Shown: positions 8,649 through 17,587, counted from the first letter of the stretch. The stretch is DNA of 64,000 bases from Bacillus sp. 1NLA3E (GCF_000242895.2 NC_021171.1:4250001-4314000); one strand, 5' to 3'. Program-made: numbers and translations. Notes: generated by a model not told the origin, from the sequence alone.

Positions 8649-9995
8649 CTAAAGTGGCTCATCCACGAACCCATTTTTGTGGCAAAATTCACAATAAACA
8701 TCAGAAGGAGCGCTGACGTCCTTGGTTTTTTCATCAGGCTTTTTTAGGTCGTGACATACATAGCAGTTTTGTCTTTGTTCCTTTGTTCCTGAATCATTAC
8801 GGTGTGTATCCGTTAACCATGTGTAACGGTCTAGGTGATCATCTGGTCTGTTAATGTGACAAGTTCTGCAGAAATGGTTGGTCCGAGATATTGCCGTTAC
8901 CGTGCTAAGGTCTTGTTTGTAAACAACTTTTTCTTTACTTACTTTTAGTAATGTTTTTATGTCTTGTTTTTCTACCCTCTTGATCCATTTTGAATCTTGA
9001 TGACATTTTAGGCATCTATCCAGGCCTTTTAATGCTAAGTCCCCATGGCGTTGATCCCATGCTTCTAGATCGTGATTTTTAGGTGTGTTGATCTTTTGAT
9101 GGCAAGTAAAGCATTCCATAGAAATTTTGACGTTATCTTTTTGTTGGCCAATGGCTTGAAGGATGATCTTCTGGGTATTTTCAGGAATGTCTCTTTCAAG
9201 CACCCCAGCTTCCATTTCTGCTGTTGCCTTAAATCCCACCCCTACTTCTTTAGTTTTCTTCTCTTGAACTTTTTCCGGCAAGCTATAGGAAATATCCTTC
9301 CACGGCTGTTTGCCTTCGTTAACTTGGTCGTGACAGTCAATGCATGTTCCCATGTTGGGTTTCTCGTATTGTTCCCCCATTAGCTTGTCGGAGTTTTTCA
9401 TTGTCCAAGCATCGTAGGTGGAGGAGTCGTTAATACCACGTTCGACCACTTTTGCATGGACGACCCCGCTGTGGCAGGTAATGCAAGGAATCCCTTCTTC
9501 GATATGTCCTTTGTGATTGACAATTAAATCTCCGGTTGCTGAGATTAATCGATTTTTCGTGTGACACTTTTTGCAGTTTTCTTCCAAAACTGCAACCGTT
9601 TGCACAATTGGATCAGGTGGTCCAACAATATGAGAATACACTTCTTTTAAAGATTCCACTTTATGTATTAGTAAATTTCCTATTCCAGGTTTGATATGAC
9701 ACTGCGTACATTTGATTTGATTGTGAGCACTCTTTTGGAAGGTCACATGTTCAGGGGCCATTTCATGACAAGTAGCACAGAATGTCGGAGTGGAGGTAAA
9801 GGTAATGACTCCATATATTAAACCGAGAAAAGCGATAAATCCTGTTAATGAAACAACAAGTAGCTTCCAACGGTGTAAACTTTTCTTCGTTTCTCTCATA
9901 TTATTGTTTCCGTCTTTCTTTCCAGTTCCACCAGGATTCTCCCCCTCGGGATTCTGTTCTGGCTCGAAATTATATTTCTTTTTCCAAAAAGCCAT
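8649..9995 (-). CDS. Decahaem NapC/NirT-type cytochrome c, paralogue 2
   Basis: 448 residues starting MAFWKKKYNF; GGGGGGA lies seven bases before the ATG. A Gly/Asn/Glu-rich cytoplasmic tail precedes a transmembrane helix (about 44-66). Ten CxxCH sites follow, beginning at C73: CATCH, CTQCH, CKKCH, CITCH, CIDCH, CFTCH, CLKCH, CRTCH, CYVCH, CEFCH. Haems 1-4 are laid out as in NapC/NirT proteins. The five-haem N-terminal and five-haem C-terminal halves are joined by a haem-free linker (about 245-285). It lacks the RRLWRKFR stretch shared by the other two paralogues, so it has diverged most at the N-terminus. Its own promoter block lies 22 bases upstream. It probably carries electrons from menaquinol to outer cytochromes. 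Confidence 0.92.
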   Translation of the reverse strand: MAFWKKKYNFEPEQNPEGENPGGTGKKDGNNNMRETKKSLHRWKLLVVSLTGFIAFLGLIYGVITFTSTPTFCATCHEMAPEHVTFQKSAHNQIKCTQCHIKPGIGNLLIHKVESLKEVYSHIVGPPDPIVQTVAVLEENCKKCHTKNRLISATGDLIVNHKGHIEEGIPCITCHSGVVHAKVVERGINDSSTYDAWTMKNSDKLMGEQYEKPNMGTCIDCHDQVNEGKQPWKDISYSLPEKVQEKKTKEVGVGFKATAEMEAGVLERDIPENTQKIILQAIGQQKDNVKISMECFTCHQKINTPKNHDLEAWDQRHGDLALKGLDRCLKCHQDSKWIKRVEKQDIKTLLKVSKEKVVYKQDLSTVTAISRTNHFCRTCHINRPDDHLDRYTWLTDTHRNDSGTKEQRQNCYVCHDLKKPDEKTKDVSAPSDVYCEFCHKNGFVDEPL

Positions 9996-10016
9996 AGCAA
10001 TCCCCCCTTGTACAGA

Positions 10017-10053
10017 TAGTATCTTACCAAATGTGGTCTTTTCCAGAAAGACA
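10017..10053 (-). promoter_or_regulatory. Conserved cytochrome promoter block, copy B
   Basis: On the minus strand TGTCT, CTGGAA, 17 bases and GATACT repeat the layout of copies A and C. The -10-like box ends about 22 bases before the ATG at 9995, which gives a short leader carrying the ribosome site. The upstream TTTCACAAA of the other two copies is not kept here. Confidence 0.6.
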
Positions 10054-10164
10054 TATTTTTAAAAATTATATAATATTTTTCATTTTAATAATATGAGAAA
10101 AATGTTTATCTTACCTATTGTTATCGTACATGTAGCTTGAATTGCATTCACAAAAAAGACGAAA

Positions 10165-10195
10165 AAGGAGACACGTTTAACTAGTGCGTCTCCTT
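10165..10195 (-). terminator. Intrinsic terminator of decahaem paralogue 3
   Basis: AAGGAGAC pairs perfectly with GTCTCCTT around a 15-base loop. On the minus strand the stem is followed by TTTCGTCTTTTTT. It lies 44 bases past the stop at 10239. Confidence 0.85.
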
Positions 10196-10238
10196 GAAGT
10201 GGACATTTTATTCAATATAATAGATATTTCAATATAAT

Positions 10239-11585
10239 CTAAAGCTTTTCACTCTTAAACCCGGTCCTATGACAGAATTGACAATACACATCTGTCGGGG
10301 CTTTAGTGGAAGTGTCAGTTGTTAACGGCTTCTCTTTGTCGTGACAGACATAACAGCTGGCTTTTTCTTCGTTTGTTTTTGCTTTTGGTGCATGAGCTGT
10401 TAACCAAGTGTCACTGTCAACGTGTCCGGCTGGACGGTTCGCGTGACAGGTGCTGCAAAAACTGTTTTGACGTGATTGGTCTTTAACTAGTACCATGTTT
10501 GGAGTGTATTTCTCTGCATCATGGCCAGTTTTTAGAATTTGGTTGATGTCCTCTTTTTCAAACCTCTTGATCCATTTTGCATCTTGGTGACAGTTGATAC
10601 ATTTATTGAGTTGTTGGTAAGCGAAACCGCCATGATTTTGATTCCAATCTCCACTATCATGGTTTTTAGGAGTGTTGATTTCTTGGTGGCAGGTGAAGCA
10701 TTCCATTGAAATCTTTACGTCAGCTTTTTGTTTACCAATCGCTTGAAGGATGATGTCTTGCGTATTTTTATGACTTGTTTTTTCAGCTTCCGCAGCACTT
10801 ACCTCGGCCGCTTCGGCTGTTTTTCCATCTCCAGATGCACTTTCTTTTTCCTCGTGAGGATTTTTAGGTACAGTGTAGGAATAATCCTTCCAAGGTTTTT
10901 TACCCTGGTTTACCTGGTCATGGCAGTCAATACAGGATCCCATGTTCGGACTCATATATTTTTTACTCATCAATTTGTCTGCGTTCGCTGTGGTCCAGGA
11001 ATCGTAAGTGGAGGAACCATTAATACCACGCTCAACGACCTTAGCGTGAGCGACACCGCTATGACATACAACACAAGGAATTCCCTCTTTAATATGACCT
11101 TTATGATTGACGATCAGGTCACCAGTTGCGGTCACTAAACGGTTCTTGGAATGGCATTTCTCACAGTTTTCGTCCAGAACGGCAACTGTTTGAACAATCG
11201 GATCAGGCACACCGGTAATATGATAATAAACCTCTTTTAATGATCCTATCTTATGTAGTACCATTTCGACATTTCCAGGTGCGATGTGGCAATCCACACA
11301 TGTAGCTTGATTATGAGCACTGGCTTCAAACGTAACATGTTCTGGTGCCATTTCATGACAAACTTTACAAAAAGATGGGCTGTTGGTAGCGGCAATTGCA
11401 CCACCAATAAATCCAACCATTATGAGTAATCCAAATAAAGAAATAAATAATAGTTTCCAACGATTGACTGGATTTTTCCAATCAATACTCCTGAATTTCC
11501 GCCAAAGCCTGCGGAACAAACCAGGTTTCTTTTCTTCGGGAATCTCATCTGGTCCTTTTTTCTTATTTTTGTTCCAAAAAGCCAT
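10239..11585 (-). CDS. Decahaem NapC/NirT-type cytochrome c, paralogue 3
   Basis: 448 residues from the ATG at 11585 (MAFWNKNKKK), the same length as paralogue 2; GGGGTGA lies six bases upstream. An in-frame GTG at 11594 overlaps that ribosome site and is less likely. The cytoplasmic tail carries GLFRRLWRKFRSIDWKNPVNRW, then a transmembrane helix. Ten CxxCH sites follow: CKVCH, CVDCH, CEKCH, CVVCH, CIDCH, CFTCH, CINCH, CSTCH, CYVCH, CQFCH. It has its own promoter block upstream and terminator downstream, so it is a single-gene transcript. The Lys/Glu/Ala linker between haems 5 and 6 varies among the three copies while the haem neighbourhoods are conserved, as expected if the two five-haem halves are the working units. 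Confidence 0.93.
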   Translation of the reverse strand: MAFWNKNKKKGPDEIPEEKKPGLFRRLWRKFRSIDWKNPVNRWKLLFISLFGLLIMVGFIGGAIAATNSPSFCKVCHEMAPEHVTFEASAHNQATCVDCHIAPGNVEMVLHKIGSLKEVYYHITGVPDPIVQTVAVLDENCEKCHSKNRLVTATGDLIVNHKGHIKEGIPCVVCHSGVAHAKVVERGINGSSTYDSWTTANADKLMSKKYMSPNMGSCIDCHDQVNQGKKPWKDYSYTVPKNPHEEKESASGDGKTAEAAEVSAAEAEKTSHKNTQDIILQAIGKQKADVKISMECFTCHQEINTPKNHDSGDWNQNHGGFAYQQLNKCINCHQDAKWIKRFEKEDINQILKTGHDAEKYTPNMVLVKDQSRQNSFCSTCHANRPAGHVDSDTWLTAHAPKAKTNEEKASCYVCHDKEKPLTTDTSTKAPTDVYCQFCHRTGFKSEKL

Positions 11586-11643
11586 AGTAATCACCCCGTC
11601 TATATTTCTGGTTAAGGTAATAAACAGTTAGTATTCCTAAATA

Positions 11644-11680
11644 TAGTATCTTACAAGATATGGGTGTTTTATAGTGGACA
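11644..11680 (-). promoter_or_regulatory. Conserved cytochrome promoter block, copy A
   Basis: The minus strand carries TGTCC, TATAAA, 17 bases and GATACT, with a -10-like box about 60 bases before the ATG at 11585. The TGTCC-to-GATACTA distance is exactly 37 bases in all three copies. Confidence 0.6.
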
Positions 11681-11682
11681 TT

Positions 11683-11700
11683 TTGTGAAAAGTTTATCAA
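11683..11700. promoter_or_regulatory. Rex/Fnr-like palindrome upstream of decahaem paralogue 3
   Basis: TTGTGAA-AAGT-TTATCAA keeps the TTGTGAA half and five of seven positions of the other half of the known Rex consensus (TTGTGAA-N4-TTCACAA). It abuts the promoter block on its upstream side. Redox control of a respiratory cytochrome gene would fit, but one imperfect site is weak evidence. Confidence 0.3.
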
Positions 11701-11851
11701 TTCAGATAATTAACCTCAACACTTTTAAAACTGTTAAAAACAGGAATTATGGGAAAACACTTCTAATATGATAATTGTGAATAGAAACCGAAACTTTTAA
11801 AATAATAGGGACTTCTTTTCTTTTTCTGTGACTATCGCTTTCCTGCATAAG

Positions 11852-11880
11852 TTGTCACCCTATATCGGAAGTGTTAATAT
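11852..11880 (+). promoter_or_regulatory. Sigma-A-type promoter of secA
   Basis: TTGTCA, 17 bases and TAATAT match the sigma-A consensus well. The gap from 11586 to 12032 holds this promoter, the divergent cytochrome promoter and a leader of about 145 bases; no gene is seen in it. Confidence 0.6.
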
Positions 11881-12032
11881 TAGTAAGAAATTAATCGATT
11901 TTTTTAAAAAGGATTCTGCCGATACAAAGCGAATCTTTTTTCAAGTGAGAGAGATTTAATTAGTTAACTGGCAACTAAGTGCCAAGAGGCACATACAGCT
12001 TGAATATGAAACCAAAAAAGGAGCGTTATTGC

Positions 12033-14546
12033 ATGCTTGGTATTTTAAATAAAGTATTTGACCCAAATAAGCGCGACATCAAACGCCTAGCTAAAAAGGC
12101 CGATCAAATTGAACTTTTTGCAGCCGAAATGGAAAAGTTAACAGATGATCAGCTTCGAGAAAAAACAGCCCAGTTTCAGGAGCGTTATCAACAAGGTGAA
12201 ACTCTAGACGACCTGCTTTTTGAAGCATTTGCTGTTGTTCGCGAAGGCTCTCGCCGCGTTTTAGGATTATATCCGTATCATGTTCAGTTAATGGGGGGCA
12301 TTGCACTGCATGAAGGCAATATCTCTGAAATGAAAACTGGGGAAGGTAAAACCTTAACGGCAACAATGCCAGTTTATTTGAATGCCCTTTCCGGAAAAGG
12401 CGTTCATGTTGTTACCGTAAACGAATACTTAGCCAGTCGTGATGCGGCAGATATGGGTCGTCTCTACGAATTTCTTGGCTTAACTGTGGGCCTAAACCTT
12501 AACGGAATGTCAAAGGAAGAAAAGCAAGAGGCCTATGCTGCTGATATTACTTACGGAACGAACAACGAATACGGTTTTGACTATTTGCGTGACAACATGG
12601 TTCTTTACAAAGAACAAATGGTTCAGCGCCCGCTAAATTATGCAATCATTGATGAGGTTGACTCGATCTTAATCGATGAAGCGCGGACACCGTTGATTAT
12701 TTCCGGTTCGGCTCAAAAATCAACGGCCCTCTATATTCAGGCTAATGGGTTTGTGCGGACATTGAAAAAAGAAGAAGACTACACGTATGATGAAAAAACT
12801 AAAGGGGTCATGCTCACCGAAGAAGGGATTACCAAGGCCGAACGTTCTTTTGGAATTGATAACCTGTTTGACTATTCACATATCACTTTAAACCACCATA
12901 TTAATCAGGCGCTAAGGGCAAATGTCAGTATGCACCTTGATGTTGATTATGTGGTTCAAGAGGGTGAAATCATTATCGTTGACCAGTTCACTGGCCGGAT
13001 GATGAAAGGTCGTCGTTATAGTGAAGGACTCCATCAAGCGATTGAGGCAAAAGAAGGCCTTGAAATCCAAAATGAAAGCATGACCCTAGCGACGATTACC
13101 TTCCAGAACTACTTCCGGATGTACGAAAAACTTTCCGGTATGACAGGTACAGCGAAAACTGAGGAAGAAGAATTCCGTAATATTTATAATATGTACGTTA
13201 TTGTCATTCCTACGAACCAACCTATTGTCCGTGATGACCGTGCCGATTTGATTTATTCATCAATGGATGGAAAATTCCGTGCTGTTGTTGAGGACATTGC
13301 TGAGCGTCACCAAAAAGGGCAGCCCGTGCTTGTTGGTACAGTGGCGATTGAAACTTCTGAACTTATTTCAAATCTGTTAACTAAAAAAGGCGTTCGCCAC
13401 AACGTCTTGAATGCCAAAAATCATGGCCGTGAAGCGGAAATCATTGTTGAAGCCGGTCAACGTGGTGCCGTAACGATTGCCACAAACATGGCTGGCCGTG
13501 GTACAGACATTAAGCTTGGCGAAGGTGTTGTTGAGTTGGGCGGACTTGCTGTTGTTGGTACTGAGCGCCATGAGAGTCGCCGGATCGATAACCAGCTCCG
13601 TGGACGTTCTGGTCGTCAAGGGGATCCTGGGATTACGCAGTTCTACCTTTCAATGGAAGATGAATTAATGCGCCGCTTCGGTTCCGACAATATGAAATCG
13701 ATGATGGAACGGTTAGGCATGGATGATTCACAGCCAATCCAAAGTAAAATGGTTTCAAAAGCGGTTGAATCAGCACAGAAACGTGTTGAAGGAAACAACT
13801 TTGATGCTCGGAAACAACTATTACAATATGACGATGTGTTGCGTCAGCAACGTGAAATTATTTACAAGCAACGTAATGACGTCTTAGAATCTGATAACCT
13901 TCGTGATATCGTTCAAAACATGATTGTGGCTTCCATTTCGCGTAATATTGATGCCCACACTCCTGCCAACGAAGAGCCTGAAGATTGGAATCTTCAAGGG
14001 ATCATCGATTATACGAACGCCAATCTTCTTCGCGAAGGTGATGTTGTTTTAGACCAACTTAAAGACAAAGAGCCTGAAGAAATGAAGGATGTTATATTCG
14101 CTAAAGTTCTAGAGCGCTACGCGGAAAAGGAACAACTGCTTTCCGAAGAACAAATGCGTGAATTTGAAAAAGTTATTTTACTTCGTTCAGTCGATTCCAA
14201 ATGGATGGACCACATCGATGCGATGGACCAACTTCGCCAAGGAATTCACTTACGCGCCTATGGTCAAATCGACCCGCTTCGTGAATATCAACAAGAAGGA
14301 TTTACGATGTTCGAAGCAATGATTACATCGATTGAGGAAGAAGCAGCAATGTACCTGATGAAAGCGGAAATCCGCAACAACCTGGAACGTCAAGAGGTTG
14401 CCCAAGGACACGCTGTCAATCCGAAGGAAGACGGCGAACAGGTTAAGAAAAAGCCTGTTGTTAAGAAAAAGGACATTGGTCGCAACGACCCATGCCACTG
14501 CGGCAGCGGGAAGAAATATAAGAACTGCCATGGTAAGTTTGAGTAG
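12033..14546 (+). CDS. secA: Protein translocase ATPase SecA
   Basis: 837 residues from the ATG at 12033 ([18 protein letters not shown]), with AAAAAAGGAG ten bases upstream. Upstream in-frame ATG codons lack a ribosome site. SecA drives preprotein export through SecYEG. Visible marks: Walker A-type MKTGEGKTL (about residue 100), Walker B region [16 protein letters not shown], motif [36 protein letters not shown], and the C-terminal zinc-binding [14 protein letters not shown]. The length is normal for the Bacillus protein. It is followed by prfB, as in B. subtilis, but here the pair is oriented against hpf, whereas hpf-secA-prfB are co-directional in B. subtilis. Confidence 0.98.
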   Translation: MLGILNKVFDPNKRDIKRLAKKADQIELFAAEMEKLTDDQLREKTAQFQERYQQGETLDDLLFEAFAVVREGSRRVLGLYPYHVQLMGGIALHEGNISEMKTGEGKTLTATMPVYLNALSGKGVHVVTVNEYLASRDAADMGRLYEFLGLTVGLNLNGMSKEEKQEAYAADITYGTNNEYGFDYLRDNMVLYKEQMVQRPLNYAIIDEVDSILIDEARTPLIISGSAQKSTALYIQANGFVRTLKKEEDYTYDEKTKGVMLTEEGITKAERSFGIDNLFDYSHITLNHHINQALRANVSMHLDVDYVVQEGEIIIVDQFTGRMMKGRRYSEGLHQAIEAKEGLEIQNESMTLATITFQNYFRMYEKLSGMTGTAKTEEEEFRNIYNMYVIVIPTNQPIVRDDRADLIYSSMDGKFRAVVEDIAERHQKGQPVLVGTVAIETSELISNLLTKKGVRHNVLNAKNHGREAEIIVEAGQRGAVTIATNMAGRGTDIKLGEGVVELGGLAVVGTERHESRRIDNQLRGRSGRQGDPGITQFYLSMEDELMRRFGSDNMKSMMERLGMDDSQPIQSKMVSKAVESAQKRVEGNNFDARKQLLQYDDVLRQQREIIYKQRNDVLESDNLRDIVQNMIVASISRNIDAHTPANEEPEDWNLQGIIDYTNANLLREGDVVLDQLKDKEPEEMKDVIFAKVLERYAEKEQLLSEEQMREFEKVILLRSVDSKWMDHIDAMDQLRQGIHLRAYGQIDPLREYQQEGFTMFEAMITSIEEEAAMYLMKAEIRNNLERQEVAQGHAVNPKEDGEQVKKKPVVKKKDIGRNDPCHCGSGKKYKNCHGKFE

Positions 14547-14645
14547 GCGATAGTCTGGCGTAAAGAACAGGACAAGGTTTATTTTTACAAAAAGAGAAAT
14601 GTTTGCATATTGTATAAGAGGGCCGGCCGATGTGTCGACTCTCTT

Positions 14646-14674
14646 TTGCCTGTATCAGTCTTTAACGGTATAAT
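14646..14674 (+). promoter_or_regulatory. Sigma-A-type promoter of prfB
   Basis: TTGCCT, exactly 17 bases, then a perfect TATAAT, about 30 bases before the prfB ATG. A GGCCGGCC-containing hairpin region at about 14615-14645 precedes it and may weakly end the secA transcript. Confidence 0.65.
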
Positions 14675-14704
14675 AGTATATAACAATTATTTGGGGTGAC
14701 GAGG

Positions 14705-15806
14705 ATGGAATTAGCAGATATTAGAAATGAGCTTGAGATAACAGCTAAGAAATTAGCGGGCTTTAGGGGGTCTCTTTGACTTAGAAAACAAGGAGGCGCG
14801 AATAGCACAGCTTGATGATGAGATGCTTCATCCGAATTTTTGGGATGATCAGCAGCAAGCGCAGACGGTGATTAGTGAGTCCAATGCGTTGAAGGATCAG
14901 GTTCATGTGTTCCATGATTTGTACGAGACGTATGAGAATCTCGAGTTAACTTTTGAGTTGATAAAGGAAGAACCAGACGCGGAGTTGCAAAGCGATCTTG
15001 AAAGTGAGTTGTTGGAGTTTACGGACCGCTTGAGTAAGTTTGAGCTCGAACTTCTTTTAAGTGAGCCTTATGATAAAAATAATGCCATTTTGGAGCTTCA
15101 TCCAGGCGCTGGCGGAACGGAATCGCAGGATTGGGGTTCGATGTTACTTCGGATGTACACTCGTTGGGCGGAGAAAAAAGGTTTCAAGGTGGAAACGCTC
15201 GATTATCTGCCTGGTGATGAGGCAGGAATTAAGAGTGTTACGCTGGCGATTAAGGGGCACAATGCCTACGGATATTTGAAGGCTGAAAAAGGGGTCCACC
15301 GTTTAGTGCGGATCTCGCCGTTTGATGCATCGGGACGACGTCATACTTCGTTCGTTTCCTGTGAAGTGATGCCGGAGTTTAACGATGAAATCGAGGTTGA
15401 TATTCGGACGGAAGATTTGAAAATCGACACGTACCGGGCGACTGGTGCCGGCGGTCAGCACATTAACACTACCGATTCGGCGGTCCGAATTACTCATGCT
15501 CCCACAGGAGTTGTAGTTACCTGCCAAAATGAGCGGTCGCAGATTAAAAACCGTGAGCAAGCGATGAAGATGTTAAAGGCAAAGCTCTATCAATTGAAGA
15601 TTGAAGAGCAGGAAGCACAGTTATTAGAAATCCGCGGCGAGCAGAAGGAAATCGGCTGGGGGAGCCAAATCCGCTCCTACGTTTTCCATCCGTATTCGAT
15701 GGTGAAGGATCACCGCACCAGCACCGAAAGCGGAAATGTGCAAGCAGTCATGGATGGCGATATCAACATGTTTATTGATGCATATTTGCGGTCGAAATTG
15801 AACTAA
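14705..15806 (+). CDS. prfB: Peptide chain release factor 2 (programmed +1 frameshift)
   Basis: RF2 releases nascent proteins at UGA and UAA. The coding region is joined from 14705-14776 and 14778-15806, giving 366 residues, the usual length. Codons 1-24 end in CTT, followed by an in-frame TGA; the ribosome must slip +1 to read CTT-TGA-C as Leu-Asp. The anticodon-mimic motif SPF ([11 protein letters not shown]) and the catalytic GGQ ([15 protein letters not shown]) are both present. GGGGTGACGAGG precedes the ATG. A frame starting at 14823 alone would miss the N-terminal domain. prfB lies 158 bases after secA and has its own promoter. Confidence 0.97.
14765..14780 (+). promoter_or_regulatory. 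RF2 programmed frameshift site
   Basis: AGGGGG (internal Shine-Dalgarno-like), TCT, then the slippery CTT-TGA-C. This is the classic autoregulatory site: scarce RF2 slows termination at UGA and favours the +1 slip that makes more RF2. Confidence 0.95.
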
Positions 15807-15821
15807 ATTACGAAGTTTTTG

Positions 15822-15851
15822 CGGATAGCCTCCTTGGTTGGGGGCTATCCG
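15822..15851 (+). terminator. Terminator-like hairpin after prfB
   Basis: CGGATAGCC pairs with GGCTATCCG around a 12-base loop, followed by TTTATGTTT, 16 bases past the stop. Further GGCTATCCGT-like copies at 15931-15940 and near 15951-15964 show that the arm also belongs to a small local repeat family. Confidence 0.65.
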
Positions 15852-15969
15852 TTTATGTTTAGTGCGATGTTTGGGGATTTCGAGGGTGGGATTCAGACTT
15901 TCGGCAGCGGAATCTATTTGTTTTTTTGTGGGCTATCCGTAAATTTGGTGGGGCTATTCCGTGGATTTC

Positions 15970-16050
15970 GGCTTTATTAGCCGATTCCGGTGTTTTATTT
16001 GCCGATTTTCGATTTTATTTGCCGATTTCAGGTTTTATTTGCCGTTGCCA
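15970..16050. repeat. Four diverged 20-22 base tandem units (TTTTATTTGCCGATTTC type)
   Basis: Units start near 15970, 15992, 16013 and 16033 and share TTTATTTGCCGATTTC with small changes. They lie in the non-coding 15807-16174 interval between convergent prfB and the chromate-transporter pair. No reading frame is kept across the units. Confidence 0.7.
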
Positions 16051-16100
16051 TAATCCTGCACAAACTCAACGCTCAGAAAACAATATCTAATAAAACAACA

Positions 16101-16140
16101 AAAAGCAGAGTGAATTCAAACGCGAATCCACTCTGCTTTT
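16101..16140. terminator. Strong bidirectional terminator
   Basis: A perfect 12-bp stem, AAAAGCAGAGTG/CACTCTGCTTTT, around a 16-base loop, flanked by T-runs in both directions. It ends the chromate-transporter transcript from the right and any read-through from prfB. Confidence 0.88.
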
Positions 16141-16174
16141 TCATGCGCGATATTCCCTAATCCAAATATTAAAA

Positions 16175-16705
16175 TCATGCCAAAAATACTCCGCCATATA
16201 CAAGCGCTCCAGCAATAACATAAGCTGGATGAACTTTTACTTTTTCCATTAAAATAAAGCTAATAACGCCTATTCCAAGCGTTTGGAGCCACCCCACGCT
16301 TTCATAAGATGAAAATAATAAATCGTAAGTCATCACCCCGAGCAAAACCGCAATAACAGGTCGTACAACCATCGTCATTCGTTTTACCCGTGGAGAGTTT
16401 TTATATTTCATTAAAATGCTGAGCAGGGAAATCATTAAAATAAGCGATGGAGCCACCATAGCAAATACAGCAACGATGCCCCCCAACACGCCCGAAACCT
16501 CATAACCGATGTAACCAGCCATCTTCGTCGCAATCGGGCCGGGTAGCGAATTTCCGAGCGCCAGCACCTCACTAAATTCATTGACTGTTAACCAGTGGTA
16601 GCGGTCAACCACTTCCGTTTCGATGAGCGGAATAGACGAAGGCCCTCCCCCATAACCAAGAATTCCAGGGATAAAAAATGCCCAAAATATTTTAAAATAA
16701 ATCAT
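16175..16705 (-). CDS. Short-chain chromate-transporter family protein, second subunit
   Basis: 176 residues, mostly hydrophobic, with the CHR-family signature FF-x-x-G-x-LGYGGGPSSIPL near the N-terminus and LALGNSLPGPIATKMAGYIGY at about 50-70. It is about half the length of a full ChrA and resembles its partner at 16705-17274, so the two probably form a heterodimer as in short-chain CHR pairs (B. subtilis YwrA/YwrB). Its ATG overlaps the upstream stop (TAATG), with GGAG just upstream, which implies translational coupling. The family exports chromate; the natural substrate here is not shown. The pair lies between hpf and prfB, where B. subtilis has no such genes. Confidence 0.88.
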   Translation of the reverse strand: MIYFKIFWAFFIPGILGYGGGPSSIPLIETEVVDRYHWLTVNEFSEVLALGNSLPGPIATKMAGYIGYEVSGVLGGIVAVFAMVAPSLILMISLLSILMKYKNSPRVKRMTMVVRPVIAVLLGVMTYDLLFSSYESVGWLQTLGIGVISFILMEKVKVHPAYVIAGALVYGGVFLA

Positions 16706-17274
16706 TAGCTTTGCTCCTTTTTCATAATGTCCGCTTTACTTGAGTTCTTTTTCAAGAGAGCACCAATTAAGAGAGCAAAAATAACAATCGCTGGGTGAAC
16801 GTTTGCTACCTGCAATAAAATAATGCTGCCGACAATATATAGGAGTGTCCAGCCCCAGCCTAAATCTGATTGGGTTGATTTTTTGACAAAACCCCAAGTT
16901 AAAGTGGCGAGCATAACCCCTACAACCGGCACAACTGCTCGTGACATCCCACTTACCCAGGGCTTATCTTTATAGGCATTTAACACGGTCAATAGCAAAA
17001 TCATCATCACGGCGCTTGGCAATACGGTTCCCAATAAGGCATTCACCATTCCAGGTAGACCACCGACCCGATAGCCGATATAGCCAGCCATTTTTGTATT
17101 AATCGGACCTGGTAGCGCATTACCGAGTGCCAGAACATCACTAAACTCATCTGAATTCATCCATTTATACCGTTCGACCACTTCTTTATGTACTAATGGT
17201 ATGGAGGACGGCCCCCCTCCATAACCGAGAACCCCCACTCTGAAAAAAGCGAGAAATATATCTGCCTGCTTCAT
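16705..17274 (-). CDS. Short-chain chromate-transporter family protein, first subunit
   Basis: 189 residues with the signature FFRVGVLGYGGGPSSIPLVH at the N-terminus, LALGNALPGPINTKMAGYIGY at about 50-70, and four to five further hydrophobic segments. The C-terminal tail is basic (KKNSSKADIMKKEQS). It is the first gene of a two-gene operon ending at the terminator at 16101-16140. It is clearly homologous to its partner along the whole length, indicating an old duplication. Chromate (or sulfate-like oxyanion) efflux is known for the family; the assignment to this pair is by family only. Confidence 0.88.
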   Translation of the reverse strand: MKQADIFLAFFRVGVLGYGGGPSSIPLVHKEVVERYKWMNSDEFSDVLALGNALPGPINTKMAGYIGYRVGGLPGMVNALLGTVLPSAVMMILLLTVLNAYKDKPWVSGMSRAVVPVVGVMLATLTWGFVKKSTQSDLGWGWTLLYIVGSIILLQVANVHPAIVIFALLIGALLKKNSSKADIMKKEQS

Positions 17275-17435
17275 TTGTATGTTCTTCCCTTCGATTTACC
17301 GCTTGGCTCTATCTAAGTTATATTCAACTGTGTGTGGAGCAGAAGTATCCTTTTTTATTATAAAGATAATTGTTGAAGTTAACCATCAGAATTGGAAAGT
17401 CTTTCGAAAATGGAAACGCTGGTGGCTGGTGTTAA

Positions 17436-17451
17436 TCAATCATTTGATTGA
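17436..17451. promoter_or_regulatory. 16-bp palindrome upstream of the chromate-transporter pair
   Basis: TCAATCA-TT-TGATTGA is a perfect dyad about 160 bases upstream of the first transporter gene, in the 17275-17540 gap. It could bind a dimeric regulator. No regulator gene is adjacent. Confidence 0.3.
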
Positions 17452-17540
17452 ATTGGGTTCAAGGCTTGGTGGATATGAAGATTGGAGGTTTAATCAAACG
17501 ATTAATTGAATTTTCCCTGGGGCTTGTTCTAAAAACACAA

Positions 17541-17569
17541 CAAAGCCCTGAATTTTCATCAGGGCTTTG
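17541..17569 (-). terminator. Intrinsic terminator of hpf
   Basis: A perfect 11-bp stem CAAAGCCCTGA/TCAGGGCTTTG with a seven-base loop. On the minus strand TTGTGTTTTT follows. It lies 18 bases past the hpf stop. Confidence 0.9.
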
Positions 17570-17587
17570 CATGTAATATATGGTATA

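Noticed and set aside
11979-12032. Upstream extension of SecA from 11979
   Set aside because: No ribosome site precedes it, and MLGILNK at 12033 with AAAAAAGGAG is the conserved SecA start.
14823-15806. prfB as a simple gene starting at 14823
   Set aside because: The N-terminal 25 codons and the frameshift site upstream are classic RF2; the short version would be truncated.
17279-17509. 76-codon plus-strand frame upstream of the chromate pair
   Set aside because: No ribosome site or family pattern; the region is rich in TTGATT-type palindromes and is better read as non-coding.
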